A stretch of DNA of 64,000 nt, from contig DHKB01000034.1 in assembly GCA_002407045.1 (NCBI GenBank), forward strand, positions 52,137 through 116,136, read 5' to 3'. The DNA is from Candidatus Bruticola papionis (GTDB taxonomy: Bacteria > Vulcanimicrobiota > Xenobia > Xenobiales > Xenobiaceae). The notes beneath the pieces are model-generated. The model made no database searches. It was not told the DNA's origin and saw nothing but the letters and a program-made list of their open reading frames with translations. The position numbers were made by a program, and so were the translations under genes. Below, one piece after another: positions 54,343 through 62,459 of the stretch. Each line of letters opens with the position of its first letter. The first letter of the stretch is position 1.

Positions 54343-55326
54343 TTAAATAGATTCAGCCCTTTTCCAAGCCGGGAGCAATTCCTCAGAGCACATACGCAAA
54401 AACTCATTTTGGTTGCGGCCGCAATTGTGGATATACACTTCGTCAAAACCTAAAGCTGCGCTTTCTTGCAACATAGCTAAAATGTCGGCAGGGCTAGATG
54501 TGATAATTACTCGATTATCGAAGTTTTCCGGACGTACCGTCTTGGCCATTTCGGCCAGTACTTCGGGAAAACGGATATCACCCTTGGGGAAATTGAGGCC
54601 GCCATTAGGCCATTCTTGCATAGCCGCAGCCAAAGCTTTTTCTGGAGTGACGTCCCAACTTACATGCACTTGTAATCGGGCTACTTTTCTAACTGAGCCG
54701 CAGCTTTCTCTGAATTTGCCCATCAATTTTTGCAATTTTTCTCTACTAGCCCATACAGTTAACCAAGTATTGGCTAAAGAAGCAGCTTTGGCGCATAAAT
54801 AAGGGCCTGAAGTGGCAATCATAAGCCCCGGAGGCACTTCAGGAAGCGTATACAAACGTAAGCTTTCAGTCTTGAAATATTCGCCCTTAAAGCGAACTTC
54901 TTGACCACTCCATAGCTTGGTGATCAAGCTGACAGCCTCTAAAAGCTGTTGCACTCTCTCTTTGGGCTCAGGCCAGTAAGAAGCAAAGACGTGCTCATTA
55001 AGCGCTTCACCTACACCCAACCCCAAAGTAATGCGCCCTGGGCAGAGACACTCCAATGTGGCTGCTGCCTGAGCCAAAATGACCGGGTGGCAGCGTCCTC
55101 CCGCGCAGCTGACTCCAGTAGAAAGGGGCAATTCTGTACATTGGCTTAAGGCCCCCAGCATAGTCCAGGCATGGCTAGCCTGGCCTTGCCACGGCACCCA
55201 AGGTTGCAAATGATCGGAGATCATTAAACCAGCGAATCCGGCCTTTTCAGCCCCTTTAGCTTGTTCAATCAGCTGCGCAGGCGCAAATTGTTCGGCGCTT
55301 AAACAAAAGCCTAATTTCACAGCCAC
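54343..55326 (-). CDS. LLM-class F420-dependent oxidoreductase-like protein
   Basis: This 327-residue luciferase-like (LLM) TIM-barrel protein has GRITLGLGVGEALNEHVF, ISDHLQPWVPWQGQ near the start and TSGPYLCAKAASLA, resembling the F420-dependent glucose-6-phosphate dehydrogenase-type subgroup. These enzymes use F420 (sometimes FMN) as a hydride carrier. Its GTG start overlaps the tsaD stop (TAGTG), so it is translated as the last gene of the t6A operon. The nearby CofE-like gene supports F420 use. Confidence 0.82.
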   Translation of the reverse strand: MAVKLGFCLSAEQFAPAQLIEQAKGAEKAGFAGLMISDHLQPWVPWQGQASHAWTMLGALSQCTELPLSTGVSCAGGRCHPVILAQAAATLECLCPGRITLGLGVGEALNEHVFASYWPEPKERVQQLLEAVSLITKLWSGQEVRFKGEYFKTESLRLYTLPEVPPGLMIATSGPYLCAKAASLANTWLTVWASREKLQKLMGKFRESCGSVRKVARLQVHVSWDVTPEKALAAAMQEWPNGGLNFPKGDIRFPEVLAEMAKTVRPENFDNRVIITSSPADILAMLQESAALGFDEVYIHNCGRNQNEFLRMCSEELLPAWKRAESI

Positions 55327-56366
55327 TACACCAAATCTAAGTTGGGCTTAGCGTCCAAAGTTAAAGGAGAGCGCCAACCTTGAGCAGCCAATTCCCAACC
55401 GGCTTTGGCAATCATAACCGCGTTGTCAGTGCACAAATCGAACTTGGGACAGACAAAAGTTATGCCTAAACGCTCGGCCCCTTGAGCCAATCTTTCGCGC
55501 AAAGCTCTATTGGCAGCTACGCCACCAGCTAAAGCCAAAGACTTAGCTCCACAACGACGCACAGCTCTAAAAGCTTTCGTACTGAGTACATCGACGACAG
55601 CTTCCTGGAAAGAAGCACAAATATCAGCGTCACTGCCACGTTCTTCAGATTGTAAATGGAGCAAAACAGCAGTCTTTAAGCCAGAGAAAGAAAATTCGTA
55701 TCCTTGGTTTATCATAGGACGAGCAAAAGGAATGGCATTTTTGTCGCCTTTAAGAGCCATCTCTTGAATTTTAGGGCCACCAGGATAAGCCATACCTAAA
55801 GCTTTGGAAACTTTATCGAAAGCTTCGCCAGCGGCATCGTCCCTAGTTGAGCCCAACACTTCATAAGATCCGGGCCCCTCAACTTTAACCAACATAGTGT
55901 GACCGCCGGAAACTAAAAGGCAAATCATAGGCAATTCCAAATTGGAATTTTCCAGAAGAGCAGAAAAGATATGGCCTTCCATATGGTTGACACCAATTAA
56001 GGGAATATCCAAACAGCCAGCTAAAGTTTTAGCCGCAGCCACTCCTAATAACACAGCTCCAACCAAACCAGGGCCACAAGTTACAGCAACAGCTTCCAAA
56101 TCGCTAAATTTAAGGTTGGCCTTTTCCAATGCTTCTTCGATCATAGGATTGATAACTTCCATATGAGCGCGGCAAGCTACCTCAGGCACAACTCCACCAT
56201 ATTTAGCATGCAAAGGAATTTGCGTAGAAACCAAATTGGCTAGAATCTCACGTCCATCTTTCAAAATAGCGGCAGAAGTTTCGTCGCAAGAAGACTCTAA
56301 ACCTAAAATATACTTAGGATAGAACGGATCGCACTTAACATAATTGGCATTGCTGCGATTACTCAT
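55326..56366 (-). CDS. tsaD: tRNA t6A threonylcarbamoyltransferase TsaD
   Basis: This 346-residue ASKHA-fold protein moves the threonylcarbamoyl group onto A37 of ANN-decoding tRNAs. The family motifs are GLESSCDETSAAIL near the start, the metal site HMEGHIFS, LLVSGGHTMLV, PGGPKIQ and FSFSGLKTAV, in order. The length is normal. It follows rimI by nine bases, in the operon tsaE-tsaB-rimI-tsaD-LLM. Confidence 0.97.
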   Translation of the reverse strand: MSNRSNANYVKCDPFYPKYILGLESSCDETSAAILKDGREILANLVSTQIPLHAKYGGVVPEVACRAHMEVINPMIEEALEKANLKFSDLEAVAVTCGPGLVGAVLLGVAAAKTLAGCLDIPLIGVNHMEGHIFSALLENSNLELPMICLLVSGGHTMLVKVEGPGSYEVLGSTRDDAAGEAFDKVSKALGMAYPGGPKIQEMALKGDKNAIPFARPMINQGYEFSFSGLKTAVLLHLQSEERGSDADICASFQEAVVDVLSTKAFRAVRRCGAKSLALAGGVAANRALRERLAQGAERLGITFVCPKFDLCTDNAVMIAKAGWELAAQGWRSPLTLDAKPNLDLV

Positions 56367-56375
56367 TATTTCTAC

Positions 56376-56897
56376 TTAGTCCAATCCTTTCAAATGACAA
56401 TTCTCGGCCAAGCTTTTTACTTGCCGAACGTAAGTTGGCTCTTGCATGTTATCAACTCGCATGATAATAGCATCGTAACGGTTTTCATAATATTTTTTAC
56501 GAATCCCCACAGCTTTAAAGCCGAAACGCTGGTAGACAGATAAAGCTGGCTCGTTATTAAAACGGACTTCCAAAGTGGCTGCCTCTACTCCGTCTTCAAG
56601 CCCTTTAGCGATCAAATTGGCAAAAAGATAGACGCCCAAGCCGCGTCCTTGCCACTGAGGATCAATAGTTATGGTACTAACTTCCAATTCACCTAACAAA
56701 TTCCAAGAGCCGGCATAACCAATCAATTTACCATCGGCTAAAAGCACCAAATAGCGAGCATAACCGCGCTCGATGTCAAAAGCGAAAGACTCTTTAGGCC
56801 AAGCTTCTTTTTCACCATAGACTAAAAGTTCTAATTCAGAAGCTTGATCGAGAAAATCTTTGGTAAATTGGCAAATTTCTATTTTGGGAAGAGCCAT
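56376..56897 (-). CDS. rimI: GNAT acetyltransferase RimI
   Basis: This 173-residue GNAT-fold protein has the acetyl-CoA binding motif QWQGRGLGVYLFANL and the late EVRFNNEPALSVYQRFGF segment with YENRYDAIIM, typical of RimI, which acetylates the N-terminus of ribosomal protein S18. It is between tsaB (3-base gap) and tsaD, the usual place for this gene in bacteria. Confidence 0.92.
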   Translation of the reverse strand: MALPKIEICQFTKDFLDQASELELLVYGEKEAWPKESFAFDIERGYARYLVLLADGKLIGYAGSWNLLGELEVSTITIDPQWQGRGLGVYLFANLIAKGLEDGVEAATLEVRFNNEPALSVYQRFGFKAVGIRKKYYENRYDAIIMRVDNMQEPTYVRQVKSLAENCHLKGLD

Positions 56898-56900
56898 TTT

Positions 56901-57602
56901 TTAGCCTAACTGAACGTCAGCCGAACGTAAGTAAACGGGAGCAAGTTCTAAAATTCCCTGAGTGTGGCCAGCCTTAAAAGCTCTCTCGCCTAAAGAGGCA
57001 ACCCAAGCTCCACGCACCTGAGCGTCTATAGCTGGAGAGACTAAGACTGAGCCTTTTTCCTTCAGCACTTCTTGATAACGCACAGGGCCGCTACCTACAG
57101 CCAATTGGCATCCTAAACGAGCTGCTTCCTTAGCTAATTCCTGAGGTGAATAGGCTTTATCGGCGCACAAACGGCGCAAGGTACCGTCAGAAGTATCAAA
57201 AAATGAAGCGAATATTTCACCTCTTCTAGCATCTAAACCGGCTAGAAGACAAGAGCATCCGGGGTGAGCCGCAGCTAAAGCTTCCAAAGTGTTAACCCCA
57301 ACTAAAGCACAACTTACAGTTTGAGCAATTGTCCTAGCTGTGACTACACCCAAACGCAAGCCGGTAAAAGATCCAGGGCCTACAGTTACAGCCACGGCGC
57401 CAACATCTCCAAAGGAAGCGCCGATTTCTTCGAGAGCCCCTTTAATAGAAGGAAAAAGGCGACATAAATGAGAGCGGGGACTGAAGCCACCACGCTCGGC
57501 TAAGCAGCGGCCATCTTGAACCAAAGCTATACTGAAACTTTCACCGGAACAATCAATGCCGATAATTAAAGACTTATTATAATTTATTTTTTTGGGAATC
57601 AT
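56901..57602 (-). CDS. tsaB: tRNA t6A biosynthesis protein TsaB
   Basis: This is about 233 residues from the ATG at 57602 (GAGG nine bases upstream), which overlaps the tsaE end by 26 bases. It is a shortened TsaD homologue with GIDCSGESFSIAL at the start and VTVGPGSFTGLRLGVV. TsaB is the scaffold that binds TsaD and TsaE. It follows tsaE and precedes rimI. Confidence 0.95.
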   Translation of the reverse strand: MIPKKINYNKSLIIGIDCSGESFSIALVQDGRCLAERGGFSPRSHLCRLFPSIKGALEEIGASFGDVGAVAVTVGPGSFTGLRLGVVTARTIAQTVSCALVGVNTLEALAAAHPGCSCLLAGLDARRGEIFASFFDTSDGTLRRLCADKAYSPQELAKEAARLGCQLAVGSGPVRYQEVLKEKGSVLVSPAIDAQVRGAWVASLGERAFKAGHTQGILELAPVYLRSADVQLG

Positions 57603-58074
57603 TTTGTAAAGCCTCAACTATTTTTTGACCACGACCGCCATCAGACTCAAAGACTAATTCTCGTCCGGTAGGGCCTAAATCTGTGCGATAATAAATTTTT
57701 AAACGTAAGCAATCTTTAGGTAACAGCTCTTCTGTGCGCTCCGACCACTCTATGCAAGCTATACCATCGGTACCTATATACTCTTCAGCACCAATATTAA
57801 GCAATTCTTCGCTATTTTCCAAACGATAAGCATCAAAATGGTAGATAGGAATGCGCCCTTCATAAATATGCATAAGTACAAATGTAGGGCTGGAGACACG
57901 TTCAGAAGCTCCCATAGCTCTGGCTAGACCGCGCACGAAAGTAGTTTTACCGGCCCCTAAATCTCCATAGAAAGCAATTACATCAGCTGGACGTAAAACT
58001 TCAGCTAAACGCTCTCCCCAACTTTCAGTTTCAGCATCATTATGGGTAATAATTCTAAAGTTTGTTTTACTCAT
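57577..58074 (-). CDS. tsaE: tRNA t6A biosynthesis ATPase TsaE
   Basis: This is about 165 residues from the ATG at 58074, which gives the family start (SKTNFRIITHNDAE). A longer frame from a TTG at 58170 runs through a terminator hairpin and is not likely. Walker A is GDLGAGKTTF, followed by SSPTFVLMHIY and IYHFDAYRLEN, the TsaE signature. It starts the t6A operon, downstream of the kinase gene terminator. Confidence 0.93.
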   Translation of the reverse strand: MSKTNFRIITHNDAETESWGERLAEVLRPADVIAFYGDLGAGKTTFVRGLARAMGASERVSSPTFVLMHIYEGRIPIYHFDAYRLENSEELLNIGAEEYIGTDGIACIEWSERTEELLPKDCLRLKIYYRTDLGPTGRELVFESDGGRGQKIVEALQNDSQKNKL

Positions 58075-58117
58075 ATCTTTTAACTGTCTTTTTTTTTGTT
58101 TACTAACTTGACAAGAA

Positions 58118-58157
58118 AAGAGCTTCTCTCTGCGACTAAACGGAGTGAGAAGCTTTG
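58118..58157 (-). terminator. Terminator after the second kinase gene
   Basis: AGCTTCTC pairs with GAGAAGCT (58121-58128 with 58147-58154), with CTTTTCTTG following on the minus strand. It separates the kinase from the t6A operon. Confidence 0.75.
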
Positions 58158-58219
58158 TCTCGATAATCAAGCGAATTTATTTCTGCTTTTTGCTGCCAAG
58201 AGACAACAAGAGGCCAAAT

Positions 58220-59107
58220 CTAAGAATGGCTATCACCATATTTTTGACGATAGAGCTGTTCTAAAATATTGGAGCTTTTCTCGGTAGCCCTTTCTTCACG
58301 TCCTTGCAATTCTTTACGCACAGAGACCAATTCGTCACGAACTTGAGCTACTGAGCTATAACGGCGCTCGGGAGCATACTCCATGCACTTAGCTAAAACA
58401 GCTTCTAGCCAGTGGTTGGCGTTAGGCTTAAGCTTGCGCAATGGAGGCACGTTAAAATTAAATTTGGCCATATTGGCTTGGGTTAAACACCAATAAAGGG
58501 TGGCGCCTAAAGAGTAAATATCGCCACGCAAGTCACAATCGAAACGATTGTATTTCTCCGGAGGCGCAAAACCAGGACTTACCATAGTAAAGGTGCGCGG
58601 ACTCTTGCTGGGCGCAAAATAACGAGCTACACCAAAATCGATGACTTTCAAGTCACCATTGTAAGTGAGCATAACATTAGAAGGCTTCAAGTCACCCAAC
58701 AAAATAGGGTAAGGCTTGCGAGAATGTAAATAGCTCAAAACGTCGGAAAGCTTTATGCCCCAATCCAGCACTGTATCCTGAGTAATGCCATCAGATTCAA
58801 GCACTTCTTGGTGCATAGTTTTACCGGCAATCCACTCCATGACAATGTAGAAATACATGCCTTGGTTAAAATAAGCCATAACTTTAGGCAAGCCAGGATG
58901 GGACAAAGACATTAATATCTTTGCTTCGAGTTCAAATTGCACATTGAGGTCTTTAAATTCGACTTGTGAGAATCCCTCAGTGCATATAGCTTTGACAGCT
59001 ACCAATGCACCGTTGGCCTTATTGTCCTTGGCTAAGTAAACCGTGGCGAAATTACCATGGCCTAAATTGCTTATAAGTCTGTACCGCCCCTGTAGCTCAG
59101 ATGCCAT
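58220..59107 (-). CDS. Small serine/threonine protein kinase with atypical catalytic loop
   Basis: This 295-residue protein is a stand-alone kinase domain: GHGNFATVYLAKD glycine loop, lysine in VAVKAI, DFG as IDFGVARYF, and an APPEKYN activation-segment end. The catalytic loop reads LGDLKPSNVML instead of HRDLKPxN, so the catalytic Asp, Lys and Asn are kept but the usual His and Arg are lost. No membrane helix is present. It is probably active but regulated differently from RD kinases. Divergent 300-base spacer upstream; own terminator downstream. Confidence 0.85.
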   Translation of the reverse strand: MASELQGRYRLISNLGHGNFATVYLAKDNKANGALVAVKAICTEGFSQVEFKDLNVQFELEAKILMSLSHPGLPKVMAYFNQGMYFYIVMEWIAGKTMHQEVLESDGITQDTVLDWGIKLSDVLSYLHSRKPYPILLGDLKPSNVMLTYNGDLKVIDFGVARYFAPSKSPRTFTMVSPGFAPPEKYNRFDCDLRGDIYSLGATLYWCLTQANMAKFNFNVPPLRKLKPNANHWLEAVLAKCMEYAPERRYSSVAQVRDELVSVRKELQGREERATEKSSNILEQLYRQKYGDSHS

Positions 59108-59408
59108 AAAACCTCAAAAAATGCACTCAATAAAAATGTCACATGTCGAATATGCTGCAAGTTTCAGAAAGACAGCCAGCCGACAGAATCCGTGCTTCCT
59201 ATACAGACAAGTCGCACCGCAAAACGAAGCCCAAATCCCTGTTATAAGGAACGCTCCGCCTGGTGGTATACTGCAAAATAAGACCCCTTACCTGCTAGAA
59301 AAGAAATCATTTTGAACAATGCCTAGTAAAAATTGGCCTTAAGAAAGGGAGAAAAAGACAAAGCGGCAAAAAATTATCCCCATAAACAAAACTTACAAGG
59401 ATTTAAAT
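59108..59408. other. Non-coding divergent spacer, about 300 bases
   Basis: It separates the kinase and the phosphodiesterase gene. I see no convincing gene. TATACT near 59266 and an AAGGGAGA stretch near 59343 are the only regulatory-like elements, and neither forms a full promoter. Confidence 0.4.
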
Positions 59409-59990
59409 ATGAAAATTGCTATTTTATCGGACAGTCACGACAATTTGGATAAATTGCGCCAAGCTGTATGCGTTTGCCAAAAGGCTGGAGTTGAAGCTAT
59501 CATTCACGCGGGAGATTTCATCTCGCCTTTTAGTTTGACACCTTTAGAAGAAAGCAATATACCTGTTCATGCCGTTTTAGGTAACAATGACGGTGAAAGA
59601 GACGGCTTGCGACGTCGTTTTGCTATGATGGGAGCTCGTTTTTGGGAAGGGCCGGTAACCTTTTTTCTCGGCAACACTTGCATAAACTTGCAGCATTTTT
59701 CTTATACAGCTAACGAACTTTCGGCTTACATGGCTACTTCAAGTTCTGCAGCTAAGCACATGCGCCAACAAAATCCTCACAACGGCCAGTCTTTATCAGC
59801 TAAAGATATTTTGCAAGCTCAGCCATACGGATTACTCGTCTATGGCCACACCCACGAACTAAAAATTGAAAAGCTCAGCAACTGCACTATTGTTAATCCA
59901 GGAGAGTGCTGTGGCTGGCTAACTGGCAGAGCTACTATGGTAATTTACGATACCGACTCAAAAAATTGTGAAGTTATCGATTTAAATTGA
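59409..59990 (+). CDS. YfcE/MJ0936-type metallophosphodiesterase
   Basis: This 193-residue calcineurin-like enzyme begins KIAILSDSHDNLDKL, then HAGDFISPF, LGNNDGERDG and a YGHTHELKI histidine motif, all metal-binding. Relatives hydrolyse phosphodiesters in vitro; the natural substrate is unsettled. It precedes a YqeG-like phosphatase by 16 bases, so the two are likely one transcript. Confidence 0.92.
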   Translation: MKIAILSDSHDNLDKLRQAVCVCQKAGVEAIIHAGDFISPFSLTPLEESNIPVHAVLGNNDGERDGLRRRFAMMGARFWEGPVTFFLGNTCINLQHFSYTANELSAYMATSSSAAKHMRQQNPHNGQSLSAKDILQAQPYGLLVYGHTHELKIEKLSNCTIVNPGECCGWLTGRATMVIYDTDSKNCEVIDLN

Positions 59991-60006
59991 TATCGAGGCT
60001 TTAAGT

Positions 60007-60534
60007 ATGCACCGTTATACACCAGATCTTTATTGCCACAATATAGCTGATGTACCTTTTGCTAGCTTAGCTAAAAAAAATATTGTCAATATTTGTTTAG
60101 ATGTTGATAACACATTGGCCAAACGAGATTCTTTACTAATTGATTATCAGACTATTAAAGCTTTAGATAACGCCCGCAAAAAGGGCCACATAAAGAATAT
60201 TTGCATTGTCTCCAATATTATTTGGGGCCATTCTCGAGAAGAACGAGTGCGTAAAATTGCCGAGCAATTGGAAATTGAGCACTACTTCGCAGCCCGCTTT
60301 TGGGAAAGAAAGCCAGGAGCTAAACCTTTCCTGGAAGCAATGCGTATGATGAATTCTCAGCCTGAGAATACAGCTATTATTGGTGATCAAATTTTTACCG
60401 ACGTTTTAGGTGGAAAAAGACTTGGACTTTACACGATTCTTGTCCGCCCTTTGGGAGAAGATCATTGGACAACTCGTTTAACCGGACGACGTCGTCGGGA
60501 AATGCACATTCTTAAGCATATTGGTTTCGAATAA
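60007..60534 (+). CDS. YqeG-like HAD phosphatase
   Basis: This 175-residue HAD-family IIIA protein has the nucleophile motif ICLDVDNTLA, the motif II Ser in ICIVSNI, Lys in KPGAKPFLEA and acid motif IIGDQIFTDVLGG, then LVRPLGEDHW. This is the YqeG family, related to phosphatidylglycerophosphatase GEP4. It may act in lipid or ribosome-related metabolism; the function in bacteria is not firmly set. It follows the phosphodiesterase gene. Confidence 0.9.
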   Translation: MHRYTPDLYCHNIADVPFASLAKKNIVNICLDVDNTLAKRDSLLIDYQTIKALDNARKKGHIKNICIVSNIIWGHSREERVRKIAEQLEIEHYFAARFWERKPGAKPFLEAMRMMNSQPENTAIIGDQIFTDVLGGKRLGLYTILVRPLGEDHWTTRLTGRRRREMHILKHIGFE

Positions 60535-60660
60535 TACGGAGAGAAAGCGCTCTACTCCTCAAAACAAAAGGAAGAGAGTTTTTCTTTAACGAAACGTGCC
60601 TGTGTTTAGCGTCAGCTATTTCAGGGTTTCTTGAAATTCTGCCAGCAAGGAGGCTTTTCA

Positions 60661-61179
60661 GTGGATAAACTCAATCTCGGAAATATCTCCGACAAACTCA
60701 ACAACCTCATGAACAAAATTCCCGGTTATGCCGGTATGCAAGAAAGAGCAGCCAGACGTGAAAGCGACGCTGTTCAACGCGAATACATGGCTTCCAGGTT
60801 GACCAACCTCAAGAGCAATATGCAATCTGCTCAGGAAGAATTTTTGGGAGCTGGCAATTTGTCAGTTATGGAGCCCTTCGATAAAGTGGCTAATAAACTC
60901 GATCGCGTAATCGAGCGCGTACGCCACGCCAACCGCGGTTATACTGGTTTCTTTGATGCCGTCAAAATCAATGAAGCTGAACTGGCCCGCATTTATGACT
61001 ACGATTTGTCTCTCGTCAATATTATCAGCAATGCCGAAGAAGCTTTGATGGCTGTACAGAGCGCTGCCGACGAAGGTAATGATCCCAAGTTAGCTTTGAG
61101 ATCGCTTACCAATTGCATAACCAACTTCGACAATGCTCTCAACGAGCGTGAACTTATCTTGAAAGGGATTAAAGCTTAA
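60661..61179 (+). CDS. Helical protein partner of the SPFH/zinc-ribbon gene
   Basis: This is 172 residues from a GTG at 60661, chosen because AGGAGG lies seven bases upstream; a longer frame from 60631 has no such site. It is almost entirely helical with many charged residues (REYMASRLTNLKSNMQSAQEEF) and coiled-coil-like segments, without a signal or membrane helix. I do not recognise a family. It precedes the SPFH gene by three bases, so the two products probably work together at the membrane. Confidence 0.75.
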   Translation: MDKLNLGNISDKLNNLMNKIPGYAGMQERAARRESDAVQREYMASRLTNLKSNMQSAQEEFLGAGNLSVMEPFDKVANKLDRVIERVRHANRGYTGFFDAVKINEAELARIYDYDLSLVNIISNAEEALMAVQSAADEGNDPKLALRSLTNCITNFDNALNERELILKGIKA

Positions 61180-61182
61180 ACT

Positions 61183-62331
61183 ATGGCTAGATATTTAGAT
61201 GTAATTGAATGGCGTCCCAATGATCCTACCGCTTTGGTAGGTAGAGTTCCTGAAGAAGGCCCTGCCGATATAAGAATGGGCGCCCAGTTGATCGTCCGCG
61301 AGAGCCAAGCAGCTATCTTCTACCGCGATGGCCAGGCCATGGATACTTTCAAAGCCGGTCGTCACACTCTCTCTACTGCTAATATTCCTATTCTTACCGA
61401 GTTTCTCAGCCGCTTCGCTGGTGGAAACAACGTCTTTGCTGCTGAAGTTTACTTCGTAAATCAGCAAGTTATGACCGACCTCAAGTGGGGCACTCCCAAC
61501 CCTATCGATCTTAAAGATCCAGACTTAGGTTGGGTTCAATTGCGCGCTTTCGGTACTATGTCTATACGCATCGAAGATCCGCAACTCTTTGTCAATACTT
61601 TAGTGGGCACTCGCTCCAGCTATAGTACCAAAGACTTAAATACTACTCTCAAAGGCAGCATTCGCACTCGCCTCAATGATCTTTTAAGCACTACTTTTAA
61701 GTCTTACGCTAGCATTCGCAGCAACTTAGACGAGTTGGTAGCTGCCATGAAAATCAAAGTCAAAGACGACTTTGGTAAATATGGCGTTTCTCTGCGTGAT
61801 TTCTTTATCCAGGATGTTTCCGTACCCGAAGAAATTCAGGCCGCTTTCCGCAAACGTGCCACTATGGGTGCTCTGGGAGTACAAAACTACATGCAACTCA
61901 AAGCAGCTGATGCTTTGGGCGACATGGCCAACAACCAAGGCATGGTCGGCGGCGGTATGGGCGCCGGCATGGGCATGGGCATGGGCATGATGATGCCACA
62001 AATGATGCAACAAGCTATGCAAAGCGGTATGCAAGCCAGCATCCAACAGCCTCAGCAAGCCGCTGTGCCTCAGCAAGCAGCTACTATTCCTTGTCCAAAT
62101 TGTCAACAGCCAGTAGCCGTCGGTGGTAAATTCTGCCCCAATTGTGGCACTAAGATGTTGCCTCCTGGCACAATTTCTTGTCCCAGCTGTCAAGCCCCAG
62201 TTCCCAGCGGTAGTAAGTTCTGCCCTGAATGTGGCACCAAGATAGCTCCGGATAAGAAAGTTTGCTCCTGTGGCGCCGAGTTGCCTCCAGGCACTAAGTT
62301 CTGTCCCGAATGTGGAGCTAGACAAGCCTAA
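61183..62331 (+). CDS. SPFH-domain protein with three zinc ribbons (YdjI-like)
   Basis: This 382-residue protein has an SPFH/virion-core-like domain (about 1-240), a Met/Gly-rich hinge (about 255-290), and three C-terminal zinc ribbons with paired CxxC (CPNCQQP...CPNCG, CPSCQAP...CPECG and CSCGAEL...CPECG, the last with CxC in its first half). This layout matches the Bacillus YdjI group, implicated in membrane-related stress responses. C-ending codons are frequent, suggesting high expression. A strong terminator follows. Confidence 0.88.
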   Translation: MARYLDVIEWRPNDPTALVGRVPEEGPADIRMGAQLIVRESQAAIFYRDGQAMDTFKAGRHTLSTANIPILTEFLSRFAGGNNVFAAEVYFVNQQVMTDLKWGTPNPIDLKDPDLGWVQLRAFGTMSIRIEDPQLFVNTLVGTRSSYSTKDLNTTLKGSIRTRLNDLLSTTFKSYASIRSNLDELVAAMKIKVKDDFGKYGVSLRDFFIQDVSVPEEIQAAFRKRATMGALGVQNYMQLKAADALGDMANNQGMVGGGMGAGMGMGMGMMMPQMMQQAMQSGMQASIQQPQQAAVPQQAATIPCPNCQQPVAVGGKFCPNCGTKMLPPGTISCPSCQAPVPSGSKFCPECGTKIAPDKKVCSCGAELPPGTKFCPECGARQA

Positions 62332-62367
62332 TTTGTCTTTATATACATTGATATACCCGTAAAATAG

Positions 62368-62414
62368 CCCTGCAATAGTTTTGTTATAATAAAATTATTA
62401 CAGGGTTTTCTTTT
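62368..62414 (+). terminator. Terminator after the SPFH gene
   Basis: CCCTG...CAGGG (62368-62372 with 62401-62405) is extended by an AATA-GTTTT/AAAAT-TATT stem and followed by TTTTCTTTT on the plus strand. Confidence 0.8.
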
Positions 62415-62459
62415 GTTCTTTGGAAGTTAAAACAAAACTTTTAAGGATAGAATTTATAT

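Noticed and set aside
53543..55326. Claiming a complete F420 biosynthesis cluster
   Set aside because: Only a CofE-like ligase and a possible F420 user are present; the other Cof genes are not in the window.
61726..62325. Minus-strand open frame of 199 codons with His/Ala-rich repeats
   Set aside because: It is the shadow of the Met/Gly-rich hinge and zinc ribbons of the SPFH gene.
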